The position numbers and the translations under genes are program-made. A DNA stretch of 64,000 nucleotides, from positions 60,063-124,062 of the forward strand of contig PKRG01000006.1 in assembly GCA_017577575.1 (NCBI GenBank). Reading direction: 5' to 3'. Source of the stretch: Acidimicrobiia bacterium (lineage in GTDB: Bacteria > Actinomycetota > Acidimicrobiia > Spongiisociales > ZC4RG35). Positions 8,094-15,390 of this stretch are shown here, piece after piece (position 1 is the first letter of the stretch; every line of letters starts with the position of its first letter). The notes beneath the pieces are model-generated. The model worked only from the letters and a program-made list of their open reading frames with translations, did no database searches and was not told where the DNA came from.

Positions 8094-8194
8094 CACTGGC
8101 CGTCGCTCCTCGCCCGAAACGCCTTCCAGACCAGGAACGCCACCACGACCGGCGGGAACACCCACACGAGGAAGAAGACGATGGCGTCGATCAT
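8093..8194 (-). CDS. 33-aa single-pass membrane microprotein between ctaB and the lgt-like gene
   Basis: A small frame is joined to both neighbours by coupled junctions. Its ATG (8194) overlaps the ctaB stop in ATGA, and its TGA shares a base with the lgt-like ATG (TGATG). The product begins MIDAIVFFLVWVFPP, continues as one hydrophobic helix of about 22 residues and ends with a basic tail KAFRARSDGQ, so an N-out/C-in orientation is likely. No family is recognised. The tight overlaps on both sides are the main evidence that it is translated. A small accessory subunit of the oxidase or of heme A handling is one possibility from context only. Confidence 0.65.
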   Translation of the reverse strand: MIDAIVFFLVWVFPPVVVAFLVWKAFRARSDGQ

Positions 8195-9087
8195 CGCACG
8201 AACACGTCGACGGCCACCGAGGCGAACAGGACCGCCAGATAGACCGTCGAATCCGTGAACAGCTTCATGGCCCTGGCCGGATCGCGCCGGACCCTCCAGG
8301 CGCTCCACGTGAACCAGGTGCCGCTGGCGATGGCGGCCACCAGGTAGATCCAACCCATGCCGGCGACGGGGACCAGGAGCAACGAGAGGAGCACCATTGT
8401 CACCGTGTAGAGGAGGATCGACTGGACGGTCTGTTCGGTGCCCCGGACCACGGGCAGCATCGGCACGCCCGCCTTGGCGTAGTCGTCCTCGTAACGGAGG
8501 GCCAGCGCCCAGAAGTGGGGCGGGGTCCAATAGAAGACCAGCGCGAACAGGACCCACGCCGCCAGGTCCAGCTCGCCGGTGACGGCTGCCCAGCCGACCA
8601 GGGGCGGAACGGCGCCCGCGGCCCCGCCGATGACGATGTTCTGGGAGGTGCGGCGTTTGAGGGCGACCGTGTAGACGAACACGTAGAAGAGGAGGCCGGC
8701 GGTCGACAGCACCGCGGCGAGGAGGTTGGCGAACGCCCACAGCCACAGGAAGCCCGCCACTCCCAGGGCCATGCCGAACCGGAGGGCCGCCACCGGCTCG
8801 ATCTCGTGGCGGGGTAGGGGCCGGCGACGGGTGCGACGCATGACCTCGTCGATGTCCCGGTCGAACCAGTTGTTGATGGCGTTCGCCCCGCCGGCGGAGA
8901 GCGAGCCACCGATCAGCGTTGCCAGCACCGTCCACCAGCCCGGCCAGCCACCTTCGGCCAGCACCATCGCCGGAACCGTCGTGATCAACAACAGTTCGAT
9001 GATGCGGGGCTTGGTGAGAGCGAAGTAGGCCTTGACGACTCCTCGTCTCACCGATGGCTCGGCGATGACGACGCTGGGGGAATCCAC
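8191..9087 (-). CDS. ctaB: Protoheme IX farnesyltransferase (heme O synthase)
   Basis: UbiA-family prenyltransferase that attaches farnesyl diphosphate to heme b to make heme O, the precursor of heme A for the oxidase encoded divergently. Nearly all of the 298 residues are membrane helices. Both Asp-rich motifs are present: NAINNWFDRDIDEVMRRT (NxxxDxxxD) and YWTPPHFWALALRYEDDYAKAG. The start is set at GTG 9087 because homology begins at VVKAYFALTKPRI; further upstream the frame is not convincing. It is divergent from ctaC across a 128-bp intergenic region. Confidence 0.9.
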   Translation of the reverse strand: MDSPSVVIAEPSVRRGVVKAYFALTKPRIIELLLITTVPAMVLAEGGWPGWWTVLATLIGGSLSAGGANAINNWFDRDIDEVMRRTRRRPLPRHEIEPVAALRFGMALGVAGFLWLWAFANLLAAVLSTAGLLFYVFVYTVALKRRTSQNIVIGGAAGAVPPLVGWAAVTGELDLAAWVLFALVFYWTPPHFWALALRYEDDYAKAGVPMLPVVRGTEQTVQSILLYTVTMVLLSLLLVPVAGMGWIYLVAAIASGTWFTWSAWRVRRDPARAMKLFTDSTVYLAVLFASVAVDVFVR

Positions 9088-9178
9088 TGCGACAGACAGA
9101 GTACCGGCCCTGCCGCAAACCCCACACTCGGGAAGCCTGCCCGCCCTGCTGCCGCCCCGCGCGGGGCGTTCGATCGGG

Positions 9179-9207
9179 TTGGGGCTGGGGAGAACGCACC
9201 GTATGAT
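9179..9207 (+). promoter_or_regulatory. Promoter of ctaCDEF
   Basis: TTGGGG (9179-9184) and TATGAT (9202-9207) are spaced 17 nt apart. The -10 ends 8 nt before the ctaC ATG, so the mRNA would have almost no 5' leader and no Shine-Dalgarno. Confidence 0.6.
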
Positions 9208-9215
9208 GCGGCCCG

Positions 9216-10313
9216 ATGAGATCTCGACTCCGATCTCTCCGGCTCGCAGGTCTGGTCTTCCTGGCGCTCGCATTGTCGGCGTGTCAGCTGATCGCGCCAG
9301 ACGTGGAGGACGCTCCCCTCAACTCGCTCGATCCCCAGGGCCCCTTCGCCCGCCAGATCGACTCCCTCTTCTGGCCGGTGTTCTGGATCGCCGCCGGCAT
9401 CTTCGTCTTCGTGCAGCTGGCGATCATCGTCGCCGTCTTCCTGTTCCGTGACCGTCCGGGACGCAAGGAGCCGAAGCAGATCCACGGCAACGCAAAGCTC
9501 GAGGTCATCTGGACGGTGATCCCCGCCCTGATCCTCGCCACGATCGCCGTCCCCACGGTCCGCACGGTGTTCGACCTGACCGAGTGCGCTCCCGACTCGA
9601 TGCGCATCGAGGTGATCGCCCACCAGTGGTGGTTCGAGTTCCGCTACTCCAACATCGAGGGCATGCCGGCGGGCGCCGAGATCGAGACCGCCAACACGAT
9701 GGTGATCCCCGCCGACGAAGAGGTCTGCGCCGTCCTCCAGTCCGAGGACGTCGTCCACAACTTCTGGGTCCCCAAGCTCCACGGCAAGCGTTATTTGGTT
9801 CCCGGCCAGGAGAACCTCCTCCGCCTCCAGGCGGACGAGCCCGGGACCTACTACGCCCACTGCGCCGAGTTCTGCGGCCTCTCCCACTCCCTGATGCGGG
9901 CCCAGGTCGAGGCGGTCCCCCGGGAGGAGTTCGAGGCCTGGATCGCCCGCCAGCTCCAGCCGGCCGCGATTCCCGATGAGGGGACCCCCGCATGGGACGG
10001 GTTGCAGGTGTTCCAGAGCGCCGGCTGCGTCCAGTGCCACACGGTGGACTTCGAGGACAACGACCAGAACATCCCCGACAACATCATCCCCCGCGAGGCG
10101 TTCAACGGGCCCAACCTCACCCACTTCGCCGACCAGTACCGGACGCACTTCGCCGGCGCCGTCCTCCCCGAGCACGGAGAGGACTTCGAGACGGCCCTCA
10201 AGCGTTGGCTGGCCGACCCGCCGTCGGTCAAGCCCGGAAGCTACATGCCCGACCTCGGCCTCACCGAAGCCGACATCGACAATTTGATTGCCTGGCTGAG
10301 GACGTTGGAATGA
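9216..10313 (+). CDS. ctaC: Cytochrome c oxidase subunit II with fused cytochrome c domain (caa3 type)
   Basis: 365-aa membrane-anchored subunit that accepts electrons and passes them to the CuA centre. An N-terminal signal sequence ends in the lipobox LSAC (Cys about residue 23). Two helices follow, around 47-73 and 92-115. The cupredoxin domain carries the CuA ligands in HCAEFCGLSHSLM (Cys216, Cys220, His224, Met227) and the upstream aromatic HQWWFEFRYS. A C-terminal c-type heme domain has CVQCH (271-275) and a likely Met344 axial ligand in GSYMP. The fused heme domain marks a caa3 oxidase able to accept electrons directly. First gene of ctaCDEF. Confidence 0.95.
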   Translation: MRSRLRSLRLAGLVFLALALSACQLIAPDVEDAPLNSLDPQGPFARQIDSLFWPVFWIAAGIFVFVQLAIIVAVFLFRDRPGRKEPKQIHGNAKLEVIWTVIPALILATIAVPTVRTVFDLTECAPDSMRIEVIAHQWWFEFRYSNIEGMPAGAEIETANTMVIPADEEVCAVLQSEDVVHNFWVPKLHGKRYLVPGQENLLRLQADEPGTYYAHCAEFCGLSHSLMRAQVEAVPREEFEAWIARQLQPAAIPDEGTPAWDGLQVFQSAGCVQCHTVDFEDNDQNIPDNIIPREAFNGPNLTHFADQYRTHFAGAVLPEHGEDFETALKRWLADPPSVKPGSYMPDLGLTEADIDNLIAWLRTLE

Positions 10314-10343
10314 GGAGTACGCGAGACGTGAGCAGGGGTCATC

Positions 10344-12365
10344 GTGACTGACGTTGCCGCTAGGCCTGTCACCACCATCTATCGCAAGCCCCGGTCCGAG
10401 ACCGGCTTGTGGTCGTGGATCACCACCGTCGACCACAAGCGGATCGGGACCATGTACGGGTACGCCGCGTTTTTCTTCTTCCTCCTCGGTGGCATCGAGG
10501 CGCTGCTCCTGCGGGTCCACCTGGCCCAGGCCAACTCCGAGTTCCTGACCGCCGGGGCCTACAACTCGCTGTTCACGATGCACGGCACGACGATGATCTT
10601 CCTCTTCGTCATGCCGGCATCGGCGGCGTTCTTCAACTACCTGCTCCCGCTGCAGCTGGGCGCCCGCGACGTCGCCTTCCCCCGGTTGAATGCCCTGTCG
10701 TGGTGGGTGTTCTTCTTCGGGGCGATCTTCCTCTACTCCTCGTTCATCTTCGGGACGGCGTTCGCCCCCATGACGCCCGACGGGGTGACCGGCAACATCC
10801 CGATCAACGGCGGTCCCGGCGCCTTCGACTTCCTCGCCTCCTCACCCAACGGCGGCTGGTTCGGGTACCAGCCCCACGCCGGGCCGTTCTACTCCACCGG
10901 CACGGCGATGGACTACTGGTCGATGGGCCTGCAGATCCTCGGCCTCGCCTCGCTGATCTCCTCGGTCAACTTCATCGTCACCGTCTTCAACATGCGGGCG
11001 AAGGGGATGCGGCTCCTGCGGATGCCGGTGTTCGCCTGGATGACGACGGTGGTCGCCTTCCTCATGCTCTTCTCGCTGCCGATCATCGCCGTGGCCCTGT
11101 TCATGGCGACGTTCGACCGCCAGTTCGGCTCCACGTTCTTCCAGGCCACGAACGGCGGTGATCCCATCCTGTGGCAGCACCTCTTCTGGCTCTTCGGCCA
11201 CCCGGAGGTCTACATCCTCATCCTGCCGGCGATGGGCATCGTCTCCGAGGTGATCCCCACCTTCAGCCGCAAGCCCCTGTTCGGCTACTCGGCGGTGGTT
11301 TTCGCCGGCGCCGCCATCGCCTTCCTGGGCTTCGGCGTGTGGGCCCACCACATGTTCGCTTCGGGAATCAGCCCGGTCGCCCAGGCGGCGTTCGGCCTGG
11401 CGACGATGACGATCGCGGTCCCCACCGGCATCAAGATCTTCAACTGGCTGGGCACGATCTGGCTCGGGAAGATCAAGTTCACGACGCCGATGCTGTTCTC
11501 GATCGGCTTCGTGGCCATGTTCGTGATCGGCGGCCTGTCGGGCGTCACCCACGCCGTCGTACCCTCCGACTGGCAGCAGACCGACACCTATTACATCGTC
11601 GCCCACTTCCACTACGTGCTCTTCGGCGGGGCGATATTCGGCCTCTTCAGCGGCCTCTACTACTGGTATCCGAAGCTGCGGGGCCGGATGATGAACGAGC
11701 GGCTCGGCAAGCTCCACTTCTGGCTGATGCTCATCGGGATGAACCTCACGTTCGCCCCCATGCACTGGCTGGGCCTCCAGGGCATGGTGCGCCGCACCTG
11801 GAAGTACCCCGAAGAAGCCGGACTGCAGACCTGGAACCAGGTCGAGACGGTGGGGGCGTTCATCATCGCCCTGTCGATCCTGGTCTTCATGTACAACTGG
11901 TGGCGGTCGAAGACCCATGGCGAGCCCTCCGGCCTGGACCCGTGGGACGCCCGCACCATCGAATGGATGACTCCGAACCCGACGCCGGAGTACAACTTCG
12001 CCGTCCCGCCGGTCGTGGAGTCCCTCGACGACTTCTGGCGGCGCAAGTACGCGGAGGACGAGGAAGGCCGCGCCGTGCGCCGGCCCGAAGCGGATCAGGT
12101 CATCGCCGAGCTGGAGGAGATCGGCAACAACCCGCCGCAGCCGATCCACCTGCCCAACCCGTCCTACTTCCCGTTCCTGGTGGGCCTCGGAATCACGATC
12201 ATCAGCTACGGGATCATCTACCACACCACGGCGTGGGGCAAGGCCCTCATCGTCGGCGGCGCCCTGTTGACCATGGCCTCGTTCATCGGCTGGGGCATCG
12301 AACCGCTCGAGGACGAGCCCGAAGACCACACGCCCGAACACCTGGAACCGGCGGAGGCGCTCTGA
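10344..12365 (+). CDS. ctaD: Cytochrome c oxidase subunit I (aa3 type) with C-terminal membrane extension
   Basis: 673-aa catalytic subunit holding heme a, heme a3 and CuB. Seen are the heme a ligand region NSLFTMHGTTMIFLF (His80), the CuB/Tyr motif GHPEVYILILPAMG (His286, Tyr290), WAHHMF, and the heme ligands in THAVVPSDWQQTDTYYIVAHFHYV. The usual subunit I ends near residue 560. Here an acidic linker and two further predicted helices follow (about 600-655), ending in GWGIEPLEDEPEDHTPEH. The start is GTG at 10344, 30 nt after ctaC. The stop shares one base with the ctaE start. Confidence 0.95.
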   Translation: MTDVAARPVTTIYRKPRSETGLWSWITTVDHKRIGTMYGYAAFFFFLLGGIEALLLRVHLAQANSEFLTAGAYNSLFTMHGTTMIFLFVMPASAAFFNYLLPLQLGARDVAFPRLNALSWWVFFFGAIFLYSSFIFGTAFAPMTPDGVTGNIPINGGPGAFDFLASSPNGGWFGYQPHAGPFYSTGTAMDYWSMGLQILGLASLISSVNFIVTVFNMRAKGMRLLRMPVFAWMTTVVAFLMLFSLPIIAVALFMATFDRQFGSTFFQATNGGDPILWQHLFWLFGHPEVYILILPAMGIVSEVIPTFSRKPLFGYSAVVFAGAAIAFLGFGVWAHHMFASGISPVAQAAFGLATMTIAVPTGIKIFNWLGTIWLGKIKFTTPMLFSIGFVAMFVIGGLSGVTHAVVPSDWQQTDTYYIVAHFHYVLFGGAIFGLFSGLYYWYPKLRGRMMNERLGKLHFWLMLIGMNLTFAPMHWLGLQGMVRRTWKYPEEAGLQTWNQVETVGAFIIALSILVFMYNWWRSKTHGEPSGLDPWDARTIEWMTPNPTPEYNFAVPPVVESLDDFWRRKYAEDEEGRAVRRPEADQVIAELEEIGNNPPQPIHLPNPSYFPFLVGLGITIISYGIIYHTTAWGKALIVGGALLTMASFIGWGIEPLEDEPEDHTPEHLEPAEAL

Positions 12366-12985
12366 TGGCCGAAGCAGTCCATCCCGAAGCCCACGGCCAC
12401 GCCGAGCACGAGTCGACCGGTGTCGACAGCCGCAAGCTCGGCATGTGGCTGTTCCTGAGCTCCGAGTTCTTGTTCTTCGGGGCTCTGATCACCAACTACC
12501 TGCTGTACTCGAACCGAACGGGCTTCAACATCTATCCCCGGGAGGTCTACGACATCCCGTTCACCTCGGTGAGCTCGTTCGTGCTGCTCATGAGCTCGCT
12601 GACCATGGTGCTGGCTCACAACGCCGTGGCCCGTGACGACCAGCCCCAGGCCCGCACGTGGCTCTTCGCCACCGCCGCGCTGGGCTCGGTGTTCCTGGCC
12701 GGCCAGGTGTTCGAGTTCACCGAGTTCATCGTCCACTACGACATGAAGCTGACCACCAACCCGGTCGCCTCGGCGTTCTACGTGCTCACCGGGTTCCACG
12801 GTCTCCACGTGGCGATCGGCGTGTTCATGCTCCTCTCCCTGTGGGGCATCTCCCGCTTCAAGGGACGCCTCTCGGAGGAGAAGGGGATGAACGTCGAGAT
12901 GGTCGGCCTCTACTGGCACTTCGTCGACATCATCTGGATCGTCATCTTCACCGTCGTCTACCTCATCGACGCCGCGAGGGTCTGA
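12365..12985 (+). CDS. ctaE: Cytochrome c oxidase subunit III
   Basis: 206-aa membrane subunit with five or six helices. Typical motifs are LGMWLFLSSEFLFFGALI near residues 25-42, FEFTEFI, VLTGFHGLHVAIG near 139-151 and VGLYWHFVDIIWIVIFTVVYL at the C-terminus. It stabilises subunit I and proton uptake. The ATG shares its A with the ctaD stop, and its own TGA shares a base with the next ATG, so the four genes are tightly coupled. Confidence 0.94.
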   Translation: MAEAVHPEAHGHAEHESTGVDSRKLGMWLFLSSEFLFFGALITNYLLYSNRTGFNIYPREVYDIPFTSVSSFVLLMSSLTMVLAHNAVARDDQPQARTWLFATAALGSVFLAGQVFEFTEFIVHYDMKLTTNPVASAFYVLTGFHGLHVAIGVFMLLSLWGISRFKGRLSEEKGMNVEMVGLYWHFVDIIWIVIFTVVYLIDAARV

Positions 12986-13302
12986 TGGCCAGCGATTCAC
13001 ATCATCCGCAGCATCCTTCGATCAGCCAGTACTGGAAGATCGCCGGGCTCCTCGCGGTGCTCACCGCGATCGAGGTCAGCCTCTTCTATATCGACGACGC
13101 CTTGGAGCTGGGCGCGCTGAACGTGGCGATGCTGCTCATCCTGGCCGCGTTGAAGTTCGTGATCGTCGTCGGCTGGTACATGCACCTGCGCTTCGAGCGC
13201 CCCATGCTCAACCGCTTCTTCGCCGCCGGGTTCATCCTCGCCCTCGGCCTCTACGGCGTCGTGTTGGCGGCGATGGGCATCGTCGCCATCCGCGGCAGCT
13301 GA
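12985..13302 (+). CDS. ctaF: Cytochrome c oxidase subunit IV-like protein (COX4_pro/CtaF-like)
   Basis: 105-aa protein with three helices. The middle region LILAALKFVIVVGWYMHLRFERP is the hallmark of prokaryotic subunit IV (WYMHL followed by a charged residue). The histidine-rich N-terminus HHPQHPS is soluble. Last gene of ctaCDEF, coupled by a 1-nt stop/start overlap with ctaE. No clear terminator follows; the next 540 bp hold only a decayed gene. Confidence 0.9.
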   Translation: MASDSHHPQHPSISQYWKIAGLLAVLTAIEVSLFYIDDALELGALNVAMLLILAALKFVIVVGWYMHLRFERPMLNRFFAAGFILALGLYGVVLAAMGIVAIRGS

Positions 13303-13398
13303 GTCGCCGCTCCGGCCTCGTTCCTGTCCCTTGGGCCTCGTATGTCGGGGTCGGTGCGGCGTCCGGTCTGTCGGTGAGCGATGCCCGCAGGCTGATGG

Positions 13399-13829
13399 GT
13401 GGACGGCAGCGGGAGGCTGGACGGGGGTCTGGGCCGAAGATCGTTTCGGTTGGTGTCGGGAGTGCTCGACGAGGTGATAGACGAGATCTTCACCACCCTC
13501 ACCCAGAGACAAACCATCCGCCGCCTCGATACGGAGAGCCGAAGGGCTCGAACAACCGGCGAGGCGATATCTGGATCGGGGTGCGGCCCCCACCGATCAC
13601 GGCAACTGAGAACACCCTGACCGCAGACTTCACAAAGGAAGATCCGACTATCTGGACGGGACGTTGCTCAAACTCCAGGCGCCGAAGGCTGGCCTGTGAC
13701 GTCCAGGTGTGCCGGCTCCCCACCGGACCCCTATCAGAGATCCTCGACCTGGGAAGAACCCGAAGAACAGTCAGCCGCGCCCAATGGCGGGCCCTGCGGC
13801 ACCGGGACCGCCACTGCCGGTTCCGAGGG
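13399..13829 (+). pseudogene. Relic of a DUF222/13E12-repeat HNH endonuclease gene
   Basis: This stretch between ctaF and the next gene has no intact gene, but two frames carry recognisable family remnants. Around 13399-13530 the frame reads LDGGLGRRSFRLVSGVLDEV, resembling the centre of DUF222 proteins. After a frame change, 13689-13829 reads LACDVQVCRLPTGP then LDLGRTRRTVSRAQWRALRHRD and HCRFRG. This matches the segment that leads into the HNH motif of 13E12-repeat proteins (RLACDA... LDLGR.TRTV... RALRHRDGGCRFPGC). The HNH cysteines and histidines themselves are missing. The relic stops 12 bp from the end of the convergent gene. Similarity is from memory of the family. Confidence 0.6.
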
Positions 13830-13840
13830 AGCGGCTCGGA

Positions 13841-15127
13841 TCAGAGGACTATGCGACGGAGGAACGCGTCGCCTGCGGCGTCTTCCTCGATGGCGTCGAC
13901 GTCGCCTTCTTCTCCGCCTTCCTCCCCTGCCGTCTGCTCGGTGGCGGCGGGCTCTTCCGACGCCTCCTCGGAGGGCTCGGCCCGGGTCTGGATGACGGCG
14001 AAGATGATCAGGACGACCGTCGCCACGCCGGCGACGGCCACCAGGAACTCACCGAAGGTGATCCGCATGGTGGGGCGGCTGGCGGAGATCGCCGCGATGC
14101 CGAGGATGGAGCCGGCGGCGAAGATGGCCAGCAACGCGGCGCCACCCGAGGCCATCTCGTTGGAGCGGATGAAGACCAGGCCCAGGGGGATGACGATCAG
14201 CGCCAGCAGCAACACGGCGGCGAGGGGGATGCTGAGAGCCGCCCGCAGACGACCCCGCACCTCTTCGATCTCCTCGGCGTCCTCTTCGCCCACGCCGACG
14301 GGAACCCCGATCACCTGGACCAGGGCGGCCGTGAGCCATCCGAGCGCGGCACCGCCGAGCGCCACCACGAACAGGGCGGGGACGATCCGCATCAGGACCA
14401 TGCCCTCGGCGCCTTCGATCGGCTCACCGAACGCCGACGCCATCACGGCTCCGGCCGCCACGCCCAGCACGAGGCCCAGGCCGATCCCCATCGCCACGGT
14501 GGCCTTGAAGCGGCCCTCGAGGCGGGCACCCGGATCCAGCCAGCCGGCTGCGGCCCGGCTGAAAGCCGCCACGACGACGCCGAATACGATCGACAGGAGA
14601 GTCGTGCCGATCAGGAACGTGGTGGTCGTGACCTCGACGGCCGGCGTGTAAGCGCCCTCTTCGCCCGCCACCGAGGCCGCCCCGAGCAGCCACGTAGAGC
14701 CGAAGACCAGCCCCAGCACGCCGAGGATGGCGCCTGTCCACGCCCCCACCCGGCCGGCGAGGCGGACTCGCTCCCCGAGCGGAAGCGGCTCCACCGGCTC
14801 TTCTTCCTCCACCTCTTCGAAGGCGGCGACGGCAACGGGCCCGACCGCCGGTTCGGGGGCGGCGGCGGGGGCAGCGGGTGCGGGAGCCTCTGGTTGGGGT
14901 GCCGCAGCAGGCGCTTCGGGAGCGGCCTCCTGGGGAGCGGCCTCCGGCTCGGCTGCCGGCGCCTCGGCAGGCGGAGCGGCGACAGCCACGGCTCCCCCTC
15001 CCGCCCAGGCGGCGAGGACTTCCTCGTAGCTCATTCCCGAGGCGGCGGCACGAGCACGCGCCGAACGTTCCACGATCGGCTCGGGGACGTTCATCGCCTG
15101 GGCCGCGGCGGTGAGCTGGTCACTCAT
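13841..15127 (-). CDS. Unknown multi-pass membrane protein with Ala/Pro-rich linker
   Basis: 428 aa, no family recognised. Residues 1-45 form a small helical N-terminal segment (PIVERSARARAAASGMSYEEVLAAWAGG). A low-complexity Ala/Pro/Glu linker of about 60 residues follows, then an acidic patch EEVEEEEPVEPLPL. Residues about 125-380 contain six to eight hydrophobic helices with long glycine-rich stretches. The C-terminus is a charged Glu-rich tail. A TAAAGT hexamer lies 9 nt upstream of the ATG (15142-15137), so it has its own near-leaderless promoter within the stop codon of the preceding small gene. The linker resembles those joining domains in acyltransferases, but no lipoyl or catalytic motif is present. 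Confidence 0.8.
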   Translation of the reverse strand: MSDQLTAAAQAMNVPEPIVERSARARAAASGMSYEEVLAAWAGGGAVAVAAPPAEAPAAEPEAAPQEAAPEAPAAAPQPEAPAPAAPAAAPEPAVGPVAVAAFEEVEEEEPVEPLPLGERVRLAGRVGAWTGAILGVLGLVFGSTWLLGAASVAGEEGAYTPAVEVTTTTFLIGTTLLSIVFGVVVAAFSRAAAGWLDPGARLEGRFKATVAMGIGLGLVLGVAAGAVMASAFGEPIEGAEGMVLMRIVPALFVVALGGAALGWLTAALVQVIGVPVGVGEEDAEEIEEVRGRLRAALSIPLAAVLLLALIVIPLGLVFIRSNEMASGGAALLAIFAAGSILGIAAISASRPTMRITFGEFLVAVAGVATVVLIIFAVIQTRAEPSEEASEEPAATEQTAGEEGGEEGDVDAIEEDAAGDAFLRRIVL

Positions 15128-15139
15128 CGGCCAAGGACT

Positions 15140-15322
15140 TTAGCCGTCGGCGGATGGCGCTTCGACGTCGGCGGCCGATCGGGCCGCCTGCCGCTCCCGG
15201 GCTCGCCGTTCGGACCGGCGCAGGAAGGCGATGATCGCCGCGGCCGGCACCGCGATCATGGCCAGCTCGTCCAGTCCGCCCAGATGGGCGAGGACGACGG
15301 CGGCGAAGGCGACGCCCGTCAT
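15140..15322 (-). CDS. Small membrane protein, unknown
   Basis: 60-aa product with one or two hydrophobic segments (GVAFAAVVLAHLGGLDELAM, then IAVPAAAIIAFL) and a basic C-terminal helix RRSERRARERQAARSA. Start ATG at 15322 is chosen because a TTGTGT/GATAGT promoter ends 7 nt before it; a GTG nine bases further upstream is possible. It precedes the larger unknown membrane protein by 12 nt and may belong with it. Confidence 0.55.
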   Translation of the reverse strand: MTGVAFAAVVLAHLGGLDELAMIAVPAAAIIAFLRRSERRARERQAARSAADVEAPSADG

Positions 15323-15329
15323 GGGCTGC

Positions 15330-15358
15330 ACTATCGCCGGTCCCGGTCGTTGACACAA
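15330..15358 (-). promoter_or_regulatory. Candidate promoter of the small membrane protein
   Basis: On the minus strand TTGTGT (15358-15353) and GATAGT (15335-15330) are 17 nt apart, with GATAGT ending 7 nt before the ATG. The opposite strand carries TTGACA at 15350-15355 upstream of the acylase gene, so the divergent promoters overlap. Confidence 0.45.
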
Positions 15359-15376
15359 CCTCGCTGATCGGTGGGG

Positions 15377-15382
15377 TAGGGT
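15377..15382 (+). promoter_or_regulatory. -10-like hexamer before the S45 acylase gene
   Basis: TAGGGT ends 8 nt before the ATG at 15391. A perfect TTGACA lies at 15350-15355, but the 21-nt spacer is longer than usual, so the -35 assignment is uncertain. No ribosome-binding site is visible. Confidence 0.4.
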
Positions 15383-15390
15383 GCCCGGCC

